A stretch of 64,000 nucleotides of DNA. Origin: Actinoplanes missouriensis 431 (GTDB lineage: Bacteria > Actinomycetota > Actinomycetes > Mycobacteriales > Micromonosporaceae). The first letter of the stretch is position 1, and each line of letters starts with the position of its first letter. This document shows positions 16,357-25,509 of the stretch, piece after piece. The notes under the pieces were generated by a model. That model was given only the letters and a program-made list of their open reading frames with translations. It was not told the origin of the DNA and ran no database searches. Where the stretch lies: NCBI RefSeq assembly GCF_000284295.1, contig NC_017093.1, forward strand, positions 7,068,001 through 7,132,000. The letters are read 5' to 3'. The translations under genes were made by a program, and so were the position numbers.

Positions 16357-18077
16357 CGGGTGCGCTTGTAGACGAGGACCTGCCAGGGGTCCAGGGTCAG
16401 GTCGGCCGGCGTGCCGGGCAGATTGTTGAGCAGCAGCTCGGCCGCCGACCAGGCCTGCGCGTCGTCGATCTCGGCCCGCACCCGCTCACCGGAGAAGTTG
16501 CCGATCACCAGGAGCTCGGTGCCGCCGAGGGCACGGGTGAACGCGTACAGGCGCTCGTCGTTCGGCAGCAGCATGGTGAAGTCGCCGTCCGCCACGACCG
16601 GTTCGGTCTTCCGCAGCTCGATCAGCCTGCGGTACCAGTGGAACACCGAGCCGGGGTCGGCCTGCGCGGCTGCGGCGTTGATCTCCCGATGGTTCGGGTT
16701 GACGGCCAGCCACGGCGTACCGGTGGTGAAGCCGGCGTGCGGCGAGTCGTCCCACTGCATCGGGGTACGCGCGTTGTCCCGTCCCCGCGCGCGCAGCACC
16801 GTCAGCACCTCCTCCGGGCTGCGGCCCTCCATGTCGAGCGCCTGCCGGTAGTGGCCGAGCGCCTCGATGTCGCGGAAGTCCTCGATCCCGGTGAACGGGT
16901 AGTTCGTCATGCCGAGCTCTTCGCCCTGGTAGACGTAGGGCGTGCCGCGGTGCAGGTGGAGCACCGCGCCGAGCATCTTGGCCGAGGCGACCCGGAACTC
17001 CGGGCTGTCGTCGCCGTACCGGGAGACCGCGCGTGGCTGGTCATGGTTGTTCCAGTAGAGGCTGTTCCAGCCCAGGTCGGCGAGCCCGGCCTGCCAGCGG
17101 CCGAAGATCGCCTTGAGGTTGGTCAGCCGCAGCGGCACCAGCAGCCACGGATCCGGCCCCCGGTCGACCCACACGTGATCGAACTGGAAGACCATGTCGA
17201 CCTCGTGCCGCTCCGGGTCGGTGTGCAGGCGGGCCTGCTCCACGGTGACGCCGGGTGTCTCGGCGACGGTCAGCAGACCCTCCCGGCCGGCGAACACCTC
17301 GCGGTGCATCTCCTGGAGGAACTCGTGCAGGCGGGGGCCGCCGACGAAGGAGTCGGAGCCGTCCGCGTACGCGGCGCCGGCGCTCATCCGGCCGTCCGGC
17401 AGGGAGCCGTCCGGGCCGACGACCTTGGAGATCATGTTGATGACGTCCATCCGGAAGCCGTCCACACCCCGGTCCAGCCACCAGCGCATCATGGCGTGGA
17501 CGGCCTGGCGAACCTCCGGGTTCTCCCAGTTCAGGTCGGGCTGCTTCTTCGAGAAGAGGTGCAGGTAGTACTCGCCGGTCGTCTCGTCGTACTCCCAGGC
17601 CGGGCCGCCGAAAACGGATCCCCAGTTGGTCGGCTCCGCGCCGGGTGTGCCCGGCTCCATGCCGGGACGGGCGGGCCGCCACCAGTACCAGTCCCGCTTC
17701 GGACTGTCCTTGGACGACCGGCTCTCCTGGAACCACTGGTGCTCGTCCGAGCTGTGGTTCACCACCAGGTCCATGATCAGTTTGATGCCCCGGGCGTGCG
17801 CGCCGGCCAGCAGCTCGTCGAAGGTGTCCAGGTCACCGAAGAGCGGCTCGATGTCCTGGTAGTCGCTGATGTCGTACCCGTTGTCGTCCTGCGGCGACGG
17901 GTAGATCGGTGACAGCCAGAGCACGCCGACGCCGAGGTCGGCCAGGTAGTCCAGGTGGTCGATGATGCCCCGCAGGTCACCCATGCCGTCGCCGTCGGAA
18001 TCCGCGAAACTCCGCGGATAGACCTGGTAGACGACCGCCTTCTTCCACCAGTCACTCTTCGCCACCGATTCGCTCAT
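16353..18077 (-). CDS. GH13 alpha-glucosidase (oligo-1,6-glucosidase type)
   Basis: 574 residues, full length for the family. Motifs: VYQVYPRSFADSDGDGMGDL, DLVVNHSSDEH (region I), GFRMDVINMIS (nucleophile Asp), LLTVAETPGV (acid/base Glu) and WNNHDQPRAVSRYG (stabiliser Asp). No signal peptide, so it is cytosolic and hydrolyses imported maltose- or isomaltose-type oligosaccharides. A GAGAACGCTCTC operator lies 17 bp upstream of the start, indicating control by a LacI-type repressor. A second GH13 paralogue lies at 35.5 kb within a transport locus. Confidence 0.92.
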   Translation of the reverse strand: MSESVAKSDWWKKAVVYQVYPRSFADSDGDGMGDLRGIIDHLDYLADLGVGVLWLSPIYPSPQDDNGYDISDYQDIEPLFGDLDTFDELLAGAHARGIKLIMDLVVNHSSDEHQWFQESRSSKDSPKRDWYWWRPARPGMEPGTPGAEPTNWGSVFGGPAWEYDETTGEYYLHLFSKKQPDLNWENPEVRQAVHAMMRWWLDRGVDGFRMDVINMISKVVGPDGSLPDGRMSAGAAYADGSDSFVGGPRLHEFLQEMHREVFAGREGLLTVAETPGVTVEQARLHTDPERHEVDMVFQFDHVWVDRGPDPWLLVPLRLTNLKAIFGRWQAGLADLGWNSLYWNNHDQPRAVSRYGDDSPEFRVASAKMLGAVLHLHRGTPYVYQGEELGMTNYPFTGIEDFRDIEALGHYRQALDMEGRSPEEVLTVLRARGRDNARTPMQWDDSPHAGFTTGTPWLAVNPNHREINAAAAQADPGSVFHWYRRLIELRKTEPVVADGDFTMLLPNDERLYAFTRALGGTELLVIGNFSGERVRAEIDDAQAWSAAELLLNNLPGTPADLTLDPWQVLVYKRTR

Positions 18078-18093
18078 GGCTCTTCTCTAACAC

Positions 18094-18105
18094 GAGAACG
18101 CTCTC
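18094..18105. promoter_or_regulatory. LacI-type operator upstream of the GH13 gene
   Basis: GAGAACGCTCTC: a 12-bp palindrome with one central mismatch pair, 17 bp upstream of the GH13 start. The CG centre and length are those of LacI/GalR-family operators of sugar genes. The regulator is not identified; it may be the LacI protein encoded at 30.7 kb or another. Confidence 0.5.
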
Positions 18106-18159
18106 CATACCGGCGAGGCATACTGATGACGTGGTTATGACCGTAGAAGGCGGTTTGTC

Positions 18160-19179
18160 GTGAGAATTGCCATGCTCGGGCCGATCGCCTGGCGCACGCC
18201 ACCGCTGCACTACGGCCCGTGGGAGCTGATCACCAGCCTGCTCACCGAGGGCCTCACCACCCGAGGCGTGGACGTCACCCTCTTCGCCACCCTCGACTCG
18301 GTCACGAAGGCCACCCTCGACGGCGTGGTCCCGACCGGGTACGAGGAGAGCGACCAGATCGACGGCCGGGTGTGGGAGGCGATCCACGTCAGTCACGCGC
18401 TGGCCCGGTCCGGCGAGTTCGACCTGATCCACAATCACCTGGACTGGCTGCCGCTGGCGTTCGCGGCGCACTGCCGGGTCCCGCTGCTCACCACGATCCA
18501 CGGATTCTCCGGGCCCAACATCCTTCCGGCGTACCGGCGGGCCCAGGCGCGCCGGGAGAATCCGGCGCACTTCGTCTCCATCTCCGACAGCGACCGCTCT
18601 CCCGATCTGGAATACCTGGGGACCGTGCATCACGGCGTCGACCTGAGCGGATTGCCGTTCCATCCGGACGGCGGCCGGGATCTCATCCTCTTCGGCCGGA
18701 TCCATCCCGACAAAGGAACCGATATCGCCATCGAGATCGCCCGGCGCGCCGGACGGCGACTGGTCATGTGCGGAATCGTGCAGGACCGCGATTACTTCAC
18801 CGAAAGCGTGGGGCCCCTGATCGACGGTGAGCGGGTCGTCTATCTCGGTTCGGTGGGCCCGGACGAGCGGGGCACGATCCTCGGTTCCGGTGCGGCGCTG
18901 CTGCATCCGATCCGGTTCGCCGAGCCGTTCGGCCTCTCGGTGGTGGAGTCGATGGCGTGCGGCACGCCCGTCATCGCGTACCGGAAAGGCTCCATGCCCG
19001 AGGTTGTCGACGAGGGTGTCACGGGATGGCTGGTGGAGACGGTGGACGAGGCGGTGGACGCGGTGGGCCGAATCGCGGAGATCGATCGGGCGGGGTGCTC
19101 GGCGCGGGCACGGCAGCGGTTCTCGGCCGAGCGGATGGTCGAGGAGTACCTGGCGATTTACCGAAAAATCGTCAGCTGA
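18160..19179 (+). CDS. family 4 glycosyltransferase
   Basis: 339 residues from GTG 18160 (GAAGGCGG upstream). It has the GT-B fold: N-terminal FDLIHNHLDWLPLAFA and LTTIHGFSGPNIL, then the C-terminal donor site with LILFGRIHPDKGTDIAIEIA and the family E-x7-E motif in FAEPFGLSVVESMACG, followed by GTPVIAYRKGSMPEVV. It is predicted to use a nucleotide-sugar (family 4 donors are often GDP-mannose or UDP-glucose) in the cytosol. First of four same-strand genes with GT, alpha/alpha-barrel and GH130 proteins; a hairpin separates it from the next gene. Confidence 0.88.
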   Translation: MRIAMLGPIAWRTPPLHYGPWELITSLLTEGLTTRGVDVTLFATLDSVTKATLDGVVPTGYEESDQIDGRVWEAIHVSHALARSGEFDLIHNHLDWLPLAFAAHCRVPLLTTIHGFSGPNILPAYRRAQARRENPAHFVSISDSDRSPDLEYLGTVHHGVDLSGLPFHPDGGRDLILFGRIHPDKGTDIAIEIARRAGRRLVMCGIVQDRDYFTESVGPLIDGERVVYLGSVGPDERGTILGSGAALLHPIRFAEPFGLSVVESMACGTPVIAYRKGSMPEVVDEGVTGWLVETVDEAVDAVGRIAEIDRAGCSARARQRFSAERMVEEYLAIYRKIVS

Positions 19180-19193
19180 ATACCAGACTCTTG

Positions 19194-19222
19194 TTAACGT
19201 CGCAATGTGAATTGCGCGTTAA
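19194..19222 (+). promoter_or_regulatory. AT-rich hairpin with GTGA loop between the glycosyltransferase genes
   Basis: TTAACG(T)CGCAAT, loop GTGA, ATTGCGCGTTAA: 12 base pairs with one bulged T and a GNRA-type tetraloop. It lies 14 nt after the stop of the first gene, followed by GGGCCCTTTTCC. It may be a weak terminator, an RNA-stability element or a regulator site; as DNA it is also a dyad. Confidence 0.6.
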
Positions 19223-19331
19223 ACGGGCCCTTTTCCTTGCGGTTGGTGCCGGGGTTGTTGTCGGCCCAGTCGGTGCCCGCGCGCTGAGTCCGTGCTGCGG
19301 GGAGGCAGCCGGCCGAGGAGAAAGGCCTGTC

Positions 19332-20558
19332 ATGCCCGCGACATACGGGTTTCTGAGCACATATCCCCCCACGCAATGCGGTTTGGCGACATTCAATGCG
19401 GCACTCGCGACCCATCTCGTCGCGGAGCCGAACTCCGGTTCGGGCTCGGGCTCCGGCTCCGGCGTCGTGCGGCTGCTCGCCGGCGACGACACCAGTGGCG
19501 GAATCGCGCTCGACCGGTCCGCCCCCCGCGTCGTGCACACCTGGCACACCGACCGGCCCGGCGGATGGGTGGCCGCCGCCACCGCCCTGAACCGGTTCGA
19601 CGTGGCGATCATCCAGCACGAGTACGGGATCTACCCCGGTGACGCCGGCGCGGAGATCCTGCCCGTGCTGCGCGCGCTGCGAATCCCGGCGATCGTCGTC
19701 CTGCACACCGTGCTGACCCAGCCGGACCAGCTGCAACGGACGGTGCTCGAGGAGATCGCCGGCACCGCCGACGCGGTGGTGACCATGACCGACACCGCAC
19801 GCACCCGGCTGGTCGGCCGGTACGACGTGGACGCCCGCAAGGTGACGGTGATCCCGCACGGCGCGGCCAGCCACCACGCCGTCACCCCGGGGAGCACCGG
19901 CGACGAGCGGCCGCACCTGCTCACCTGGGGGCTGCTCGGACCCGGCAAGGGCATCGAGTGGGCGATCCGGGCGCTCGCCTTCCTCGACGACATCGAGCCC
20001 CGGCCGATCTACACGGTGGCCGGGCGTACCCATCCGAAGGTCCTCGAACAGCAGGGCGACCAGTACCGGGATTCGCTCCGGGCCCTCGCCGAGGAACGCG
20101 GCGTCGCCGACTGTGTGCGCTGGTCCGACGTCTACCTGAAACCCGACGACCTGTCCCGGCTGATCTGCTCGGCCGATGCGGTCGTGCTGCCCTACGACTC
20201 CACCGAGCAGGTCACCTCCGGGGTGCTCATCGAGGCGGTGGCGGCCGGGATCCCGGTGGTGGCGACGGAGTTCCCGCACGCGGTCGAACTGCTCGCGGAC
20301 GGGCCGGGTCTGCTCGTACCCCATCAGGACCCGGAGGCGATGGCCATGGCCATCCGGCGGGTTCTGGCCGAGCCGGGCCTGCCCGGCAGGCTCACCGGCC
20401 TGGCCGGCGGCCCGACGCTGCGCTGGCCCGCGGTGGCCGCCCGGTACCAGGCGCTCGCCGCCCGCCTGCTCGCCGATCGGCGGCCCCGCGCCGCCGGGCC
20501 GATCGCAGCGAGTTCTCTCAAGACCGGACCGGTCTCGGCCGGGACGATCTCCGCATGA
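19332..20558 (+). CDS. glycosyltransferase, GT-B fold
   Basis: 408 residues from ATG 19332, with AAAGG 6 nt upstream. N-terminus TYGFLSTYPPTQCGLATFNAAL is the typical acceptor side of the 'mannosyltransferase-like' actinobacterial GT4 group. VVTMTDTARTRLVGRY, LTWGLLGPGKGIEWAIRAL and VVLPYDSTEQVTSGVLIEAVAAG (E-x-x-x acidic donor motif) follow. Residues 35-45 are a (Ser-Gly) repeat. Stop overlaps the next start (ATGA). Donor and acceptor are unknown. Confidence 0.85.
   Translation: MPATYGFLSTYPPTQCGLATFNAALATHLVAEPNSGSGSGSGSGVVRLLAGDDTSGGIALDRSAPRVVHTWHTDRPGGWVAAATALNRFDVAIIQHEYGIYPGDAGAEILPVLRALRIPAIVVLHTVLTQPDQLQRTVLEEIAGTADAVVTMTDTARTRLVGRYDVDARKVTVIPHGAASHHAVTPGSTGDERPHLLTWGLLGPGKGIEWAIRALAFLDDIEPRPIYTVAGRTHPKVLEQQGDQYRDSLRALAEERGVADCVRWSDVYLKPDDLSRLICSADAVVLPYDSTEQVTSGVLIEAVAAGIPVVATEFPHAVELLADGPGLLVPHQDPEAMAMAIRRVLAEPGLPGRLTGLAGGPTLRWPAVAARYQALAARLLADRRPRAAGPIAASSLKTGPVSAGTISA
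19435..19467. repeat. 6-bp Ser-Gly coding repeat in the glycosyltransferase
   Basis: Five copies of a TCCGGN/TCGGGC hexamer encode SGSGSGSGSG in the loop between the first two helices of the GT-B fold. Confidence 0.8.
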
Positions 20559-21757
20559 GTGTGGCGTTGCGGCTGCTCCCGCCGCCCATTCAACTGCGTG
20601 ACGTGCCCGAACCCCGATGGGACCACCTGTTCCGGCTCTCCGACGACACCGGCCTGCTCGAACACGCCCGTAACGCGATACCCCGGCGTGAGCACGGCTA
20701 CTGCGTGGACGACGTGTCGCGCGGCCTGCTGGTGGCCGCGCGCGAACCCCGGCCGACACCGGAACTGACCCGGCTGGCCGAGCGGTACCTGACGTTCCTG
20801 ACCCACGCTCAGAGCTCGACCGCCCAGAGCCTGACCGCCCAGAGCCTGACCGACCAGAGCCTGACCGACCGGAGCCTGACCGACCGGGGTGTCGCCGGCG
20901 GTTTTCGCAACCGGATGAGCTACGACCGCCGATGGCAGGACGAGCCGTCGCTGGGCGACTGGTGGGGCCGGGCCCTCTGGGGACTCGGCACCGCGGCGGC
21001 CCGGGCCCGCAGCCCGTGGCTGCGGCGGGAGGCGGCGAACGCGTTCCGTCACGGCGTGCGCTGCCGGTCACCCTGGTCGCGGGCGATGGCGTTCGCCGGG
21101 CTCGGCGCCGCCGAGGTGCTGCGCGCCGATCCGCACGACCGGGAGGCCGCCCAGCTGCTCGGCGACGCGGCCACGGTGATCGGACTGCCCGGATCCGACC
21201 CGGACTGGGTCTGGCCGGAGCGGAAGCTGACGTACGCGAACCCGGCCCTCGCCGAGGTGGTGATCGCCGCCGGGGACCTTCTCGGGGACGAGGGGCTGCT
21301 CACCGACGGTCTGCGGATGCTGGCCTGGCTCTGCCGGGTGCAGGAGCATCGCGGTCACCTCTCCCCCGTCCCGGTCTGCGGCTGGACCGCCGGCGAGCCC
21401 CGGAACCGGCTCACAGCGCACTCCCTCGACGACGGCACGGCGGCCTCCGGGGTGCTCGATCAGCAGCCGGTCGAGGTGGCCGCCACCGCCGACGCCTGCG
21501 CCACCGCCGCGGCGGTCACCGGCGACGAGCGCTGGGACGCCCCGCTGTTCCAGGCGATCGCCTGGTTCCTCGGCGACAACGACACCGGAACGGTGATGTG
21601 GGACAGCGAGACTTGTGGTTGTTATGACGGATTGACGGTTGATGGTCCTAATCTGAACCAAGGAGCCGAATCAACCCTCGCGCTCGTCTCCACGCTGCAG
21701 CATGCCCGCAGGCTGACGAGCCGGAGCGCGACCCGACCGTCAGGCGGCCTAGCGTGA
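20555..21757 (+). CDS. alpha/alpha-barrel glycosyltransferase-associated protein
   Basis: 400 residues starting at the ATG that overlaps the upstream stop. The chain is an alternating Ala-rich helix pattern (DVSRGLLVAARE, WWGRALWGLGTAAARAR, NPALAEVVIAAGDLL, ADACATAAAVTGDERW), as in (alpha/alpha)6 glycosidases and epimerases, but I see no assigned catalytic pair. It sits between a glycosyltransferase and GH130 and is commonly found next to them in other genomes, so it probably acts on the same glycan. A 15-bp repeat inserts a SLTxQ-type linker at about residues 86-110. GTGA overlap with GH130. Confidence 0.7.
   Translation: MSVALRLLPPPIQLRDVPEPRWDHLFRLSDDTGLLEHARNAIPRREHGYCVDDVSRGLLVAAREPRPTPELTRLAERYLTFLTHAQSSTAQSLTAQSLTDQSLTDRSLTDRGVAGGFRNRMSYDRRWQDEPSLGDWWGRALWGLGTAAARARSPWLRREAANAFRHGVRCRSPWSRAMAFAGLGAAEVLRADPHDREAAQLLGDAATVIGLPGSDPDWVWPERKLTYANPALAEVVIAAGDLLGDEGLLTDGLRMLAWLCRVQEHRGHLSPVPVCGWTAGEPRNRLTAHSLDDGTAASGVLDQQPVEVAATADACATAAAVTGDERWDAPLFQAIAWFLGDNDTGTVMWDSETCGCYDGLTVDGPNLNQGAESTLALVSTLQHARRLTSRSATRPSGGLA
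20810..20884. repeat. 5 x 15-bp in-frame repeat
   Basis: Unit CAGAGCCTGACCGAC repeated five times, coding (QSLTD)-like pentapeptides between an Ala-rich helix and the FRNRMSYDRRW strand. Confidence 0.92.
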
Positions 21758-23238
21758 CCGCAACCGTGAATACGCAAGACATCACCCGTCACAACATCAC
21801 CATGGCGCCGGACGGCCGCCGCGTGGTGATCAAGCTGTTCGTCCCCGGCGAGGACGCGCACGCCACCCACAACCGCACGTCATGCCTGATCGAGCGCGTG
21901 CTGCAACTCGACGAGAGCGACATCAACACGTTGCTGGACGACGTGCTGAACCGCTTCTCCGGGCGGCACCACGACATCCTCGCCACGTTCCAGCACCACT
22001 ACGAGGTCGTGCAGCACCGCGTCCCGGCGGAGATCGAGTTGTCGCCGGCGGCACGGACGCTGATCGGGGCGTACTTCAGCCACGAGTTTTCGGTGGAGGC
22101 CGCGGCCCTCTGCAACCCGTCGATCGTCCCGCACCCCGACCAGTCCGACCTCGCACCCGGTGAGATGCGGGCGGCCCTCAGCCTCCGGCAGATCGGCGAG
22201 GGACACATCTCGTCCATCGGCTTCTGCAGCGTGATCCTCGGGCCGGGGGCGGCGATCCGGCTGGAGGAGCGGGACGGCCCGCTCGCAATCGGCCAGCGGG
22301 TCGGCGCCAAACACATGAAGCACCAGCTCTTCGCGGCGCTCGGCGACGAGGACATCGACAACGAGGCCTCCGCGTACGTGCTCGGCGCGCTCCCGGACCG
22401 ATTCGACGACCAGGTGTTCGAGGACATCCTCAGTCACCTGCCCGCCGAGATCCTGGCCCGGCCGACCACCCCGATGACGCTGGACCTGATCCGGCGGATC
22501 GTGATGGACGACTACGCCGTCACGTTCCCGGCGACGATGCCGCTGCACCAGCGGGTGCTGTGGCCGGCCACCCCGAGCGAGAGCCGGGGCATGGAGGACG
22601 CCCGGTTCGTCCAGGTGGTCGACCCGGACGGGCGTCCCGCGTACCAGGCGACCTACACCGCGTACGACGGTTTCAACATCTCCGGGCGGGTGATCTACAC
22701 CCGGGACCTGCGGCATTTCGAGGTCACCACACTGCACGGCCCGGCCGCCCGGAACAAGGGCATGGCGCTGTTCCCGCGGTACATCAACGGCAAGAAGATG
22801 GCACTCTGCCGCTCCGACGGCGAGACCCTCGGCCTGGCCGTCCGCGACGAGAAGCACCGCTGGCAGCCGGCCGGCCCGCTCCTCGTCCCGCACCGCGGCT
22901 GGGATCTGATCCAGGTCGGCAACTGCGGCTCACCGATCGAGACCGAGGCGGGATGGCTGGTGCTCACGCACGGCGTCGGGCCGATGCGGCGGTACGCGAT
23001 CGGCGCCATGCTGCTCGACCTGGAGGACCCGTCACGCGTGCTCGCGGACCTGCCGCAGGGCCTGATCGACCCGGACGAGATCGAACGGGAAGGGTACGTG
23101 CCGAACGTGCTCTACTCCTGTGGCGGGCTCGTCCACGACGGGCGGTTCTGGATGCCGTACGCGTCGAGTGACGTGCGGATCGCGTTCGCCAGCCTGCCGC
23201 TCGACCGGCTCCTGCACCGCATGGTCCCGGTCAGCTGA
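21754..23238 (+). CDS. GH130-family beta-mannoside phosphorylase/glycosidase
   Basis: 494 residues from a GTG overlapping the upstream stop by 4 nt. An N-terminal helical extension (IERVLQLDESDINTLLDDVL, FQHHYEVV) precedes the five-bladed beta-propeller of GH130. Conserved strands carry SRGMEDARFVQV (proton-donor Asp region), YQATYTAYDG, NKGMALFPRYINGKKMALCR, GNCGSPIETEAGWLVLTHGVG and NVLYSCGGLVHDGRFWMPYASSD. GH130 enzymes phosphorolyse or hydrolyse beta-mannosides in the cytosol. With two glycosyltransferases upstream, it may turn over the glycan they make. Its last six codons are the unit of a tandem array. Confidence 0.87.
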   Translation: MTATVNTQDITRHNITMAPDGRRVVIKLFVPGEDAHATHNRTSCLIERVLQLDESDINTLLDDVLNRFSGRHHDILATFQHHYEVVQHRVPAEIELSPAARTLIGAYFSHEFSVEAAALCNPSIVPHPDQSDLAPGEMRAALSLRQIGEGHISSIGFCSVILGPGAAIRLEERDGPLAIGQRVGAKHMKHQLFAALGDEDIDNEASAYVLGALPDRFDDQVFEDILSHLPAEILARPTTPMTLDLIRRIVMDDYAVTFPATMPLHQRVLWPATPSESRGMEDARFVQVVDPDGRPAYQATYTAYDGFNISGRVIYTRDLRHFEVTTLHGPAARNKGMALFPRYINGKKMALCRSDGETLGLAVRDEKHRWQPAGPLLVPHRGWDLIQVGNCGSPIETEAGWLVLTHGVGPMRRYAIGAMLLDLEDPSRVLADLPQGLIDPDEIEREGYVPNVLYSCGGLVHDGRFWMPYASSDVRIAFASLPLDRLLHRMVPVS

Positions 23239-23274
23239 ATGGTCCCGGTCAGCTGAATGGTCCCGGTCAGCTGA
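23221..23274. repeat. 3 x 18-bp perfect tandem array spanning the GH130 stop
   Basis: The unit ATGGTCCCGGTCAGCTGA (last five codons MVPVS plus stop) occurs three times without mismatch. The extra copies lie after the true stop and give two further in-frame stops. Confidence 0.97.
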
Positions 23275-23298
23275 CCTCGTCGTTGCCGGGGGCTTGTC

Positions 23299-24126
23299 TC
23301 ACCCCGGCACCGTCCCCGCCACCACCCAGATGGTGAGGACGGCCAGGAACGTGCCACTCGCCCCGGCCGCGTCGACGCACGCGAGCCATTCGTCGCGCAG
23401 GCCGGGCGGGGTGGCCCAGCTCTCCTCCGGCACCCGCGGATTGACCATCGGCAGCACCACGGCGGCCGACTCGGGGCTGGTGAAGAGGCATGTCACAGGC
23501 GTCGCGGTGATGCCGGTGAGGCCGTTCGCCACGAGACGGCGCCGCAGCGTACGCCCCATGTCGTGCTGTTTCGGGGTGAAGTGGCCCCGGACGTGGGCCA
23601 TCACCACCTCGCCGAGACCCGACGGCATCCCGTCGAAGGCGAGCGACGACCAGTCCGTGTCGATCAGGCAGATCCGCCCGCCGGGACGGGTCACCCGGAT
23701 CAGCTCGCCGATCGCCTGCTCGGCGCTGTCGACATGCTGCAGGACCCGCTCGCACCACACGCCGTCGAAACCGTCCGCCGGCAGGTCCATGGCGCAGACG
23801 TCGCCGGTCACGTAGCGCACCGCGCTGCCGTCGTGCCGGGAGACAGCGGCCGCGGTGATCGACGCGGAGTGGTCGAGGGCGACCACCTCACCCGCCGGCT
23901 GCGTCTCGACGGCCAGGTGACGAGCGACCTCACCCTCGCCGGAACCCGCGTCCAGCAGCCGCTGGCCGGGCTGCGGGCTCAGTGCCTCGAACGCGACGCG
24001 GCGAACCCGCCGGATCTCGGGATGGCGGCCCATTTCGGTCAGCGCATCCAGCAGCATCGCGGACATCGAGGCCGGCAAGCCGTCGATGTCGGCGAACGGG
24101 GTCCGTTCCTTCTGAGCGGGTTCCAT
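23299..24126 (-). CDS. class I SAM methyltransferase
   Basis: About 275 residues from ATG 24126 (an upstream in-frame ATG at 24174 is possible). SAM motif I LLDAGSGEGEVARHLA, motif II VVALDHSASITAAAV, a DGVWCERVLQHVDSAE post-motif and GGRICLIDTDWSS give a typical ubiE-like methyltransferase core of about 150 residues, with a helical lid in the C-terminal part. Substrate unknown. Convergent with the GH130 gene and divergent from the Gfo/Idh/MocA-type gene. Confidence 0.83.
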   Translation of the reverse strand: MEPAQKERTPFADIDGLPASMSAMLLDALTEMGRHPEIRRVRRVAFEALSPQPGQRLLDAGSGEGEVARHLAVETQPAGEVVALDHSASITAAAVSRHDGSAVRYVTGDVCAMDLPADGFDGVWCERVLQHVDSAEQAIGELIRVTRPGGRICLIDTDWSSLAFDGMPSGLGEVVMAHVRGHFTPKQHDMGRTLRRRLVANGLTGITATPVTCLFTSPESAAVVLPMVNPRVPEESWATPPGLRDEWLACVDAAGASGTFLAVLTIWVVAGTVPG

Positions 24127-24370
24127 AGGTTCGATTGAACATCGCCGGGGTGCCCGATCGGGCGTCCTCGTCATCCATCCGACAGGGCCGGACCTGCCAT
24201 TTCGCTAGATCCTCGGGCCGTTCCGCTCGATCCTCGAGGCGGCCGTGTGCGCCATCCGTACATCATCGTGCCGGAGAATCCGATACACCCTGAGTAGTGG
24301 GGCGTGCATCACACGTAACGGCGAAGATCATGTGCAACAGGACGGCAACGGATGTGAAAAACTTCCGGAC

Positions 24371-25390
24371 ATGATCGAGCGGGTTAAGTTCGGGCTGGTC
24401 GGCTACGGCACCGGCGGACGGGTGTTCCACGCGCCTCTGATCGCCTCGGCGCAGAACATCGACTTCGTCGGCGTGGTGACCACCTCGGAGGAGCGCCGGG
24501 CGCAGATCGCCGAGCAGCTCCCGGGCGTTTCGGCGTACGACTCCATCGCCGCGCTGGCCGCCGACGGCGTCCAGGCCGTAGCGATCTCCACCCCGGCCGC
24601 GACCCACGCCGACCTGGCCGCCGAGGCGATCGCGGCAGGCCTCGCCGTGGTCGTCGACAAGCCGTTCGCCCTGGACGCGGCCGCGGCCCGCAAGGTCGTC
24701 ACGTCCGCCGAGGAAGCCGGCGTGCTCCTCACCGTCTACCAGAACCGGCGCTGGGACTCCGACCTGCTCACCATCCGCCGCCTGATCGAGAACGGCTCGC
24801 TCGGCGAGATCCGCCGCTTCGAGTCGCGGATGGAGCGCTGGGCGCCGGACCGCGAGCCGCCCGCGGCCGGCGGCGGCACCCTGCTCGACTTCGGCTCGCA
24901 CCTGGTGGACCAGGCGCTGCAACTGCACGGCCCGGCCACCCGGGTGTACGCCGAGATGCGCGGCGAGCCCCGCGACGACGACTTCTTCGTGGCGCTGCAC
25001 CACGCGAACGGCGTCGAGTCCCACCTCTGGGGCAGCTGGCGGCAGGCCGGACCCGGCCCGCGCTTCCGGGTGACAGGCACAGCCGGCACGTTCATCTCGC
25101 CCGACCTGGATTACCAGGAGACCCTGCTGAAGGCCGGCAAGTCCCCGGCGAAGCTCGGCGACCGCTGGGGCGTCGAGCCGGAGCACCGCTGGGGCCACCT
25201 GTTCCGCGGCGCGACAGGCGCGCCGGTGGAGAGCGCCCGGGGCCGCTGGGACACGTTCTACCCGGCGGTGGCCGCGGCGGTCCTCGGCGAGGGCCCGCTC
25301 CCGGTCGACCCGTGGGATTCGGTCCGCGCCATGGAGGTCCTCGACGCGGCCCGCCAGAGCGCCGTGACGGGCACAGCGGTGGCGCTCTAG
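24371..25390 (+). CDS. Gfo/Idh/MocA-family NAD(P)-dependent oxidoreductase
   Basis: 339 residues. N-terminal Rossmann fold (KFGLVGYGTGGRVFHAPLI) with the EKP-type motif VVDKPFALDAAAA, then the substrate domain with YQNRRWDSDLLTIRRLI, GGTLLDFGSHLVDQAL (catalytic Asp/His pair) and AEMRGEPRDDDFF. It matches the YceM/inositol-dehydrogenase-like branch that oxidises sugars or inositols. Substrate not predictable. The ATG at 24371 lacks a strong ribosome site. Its 3' end lies in a 15-16-bp array. Confidence 0.87.
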   Translation: MIERVKFGLVGYGTGGRVFHAPLIASAQNIDFVGVVTTSEERRAQIAEQLPGVSAYDSIAALAADGVQAVAISTPAATHADLAAEAIAAGLAVVVDKPFALDAAAARKVVTSAEEAGVLLTVYQNRRWDSDLLTIRRLIENGSLGEIRRFESRMERWAPDREPPAAGGGTLLDFGSHLVDQALQLHGPATRVYAEMRGEPRDDDFFVALHHANGVESHLWGSWRQAGPGPRFRVTGTAGTFISPDLDYQETLLKAGKSPAKLGDRWGVEPEHRWGHLFRGATGAPVESARGRWDTFYPAVAAAVLGEGPLPVDPWDSVRAMEVLDAARQSAVTGTAVAL

Positions 25391-25429
25391 CCCTGCCCGC
25401 TCCAGCCCTACCCCGCTCCAGCCCTACCC
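25383..25429. repeat. 3 x 15-16-bp array spanning the Gfo/Idh stop
   Basis: Core CGCTC(T/C)AGCCCT(G/A)CC repeated three times; the first copy contains the gene's own TAG at 25388-25390. Confidence 0.8.
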
Positions 25430-25509
25430 GGTGGGGACGAGGGGTCACGTTGTCGTGGTGGCACCCGCCCATACCTCGATATGACGTGAGCCAGCGGCTG
25501 CCGGGCTGC

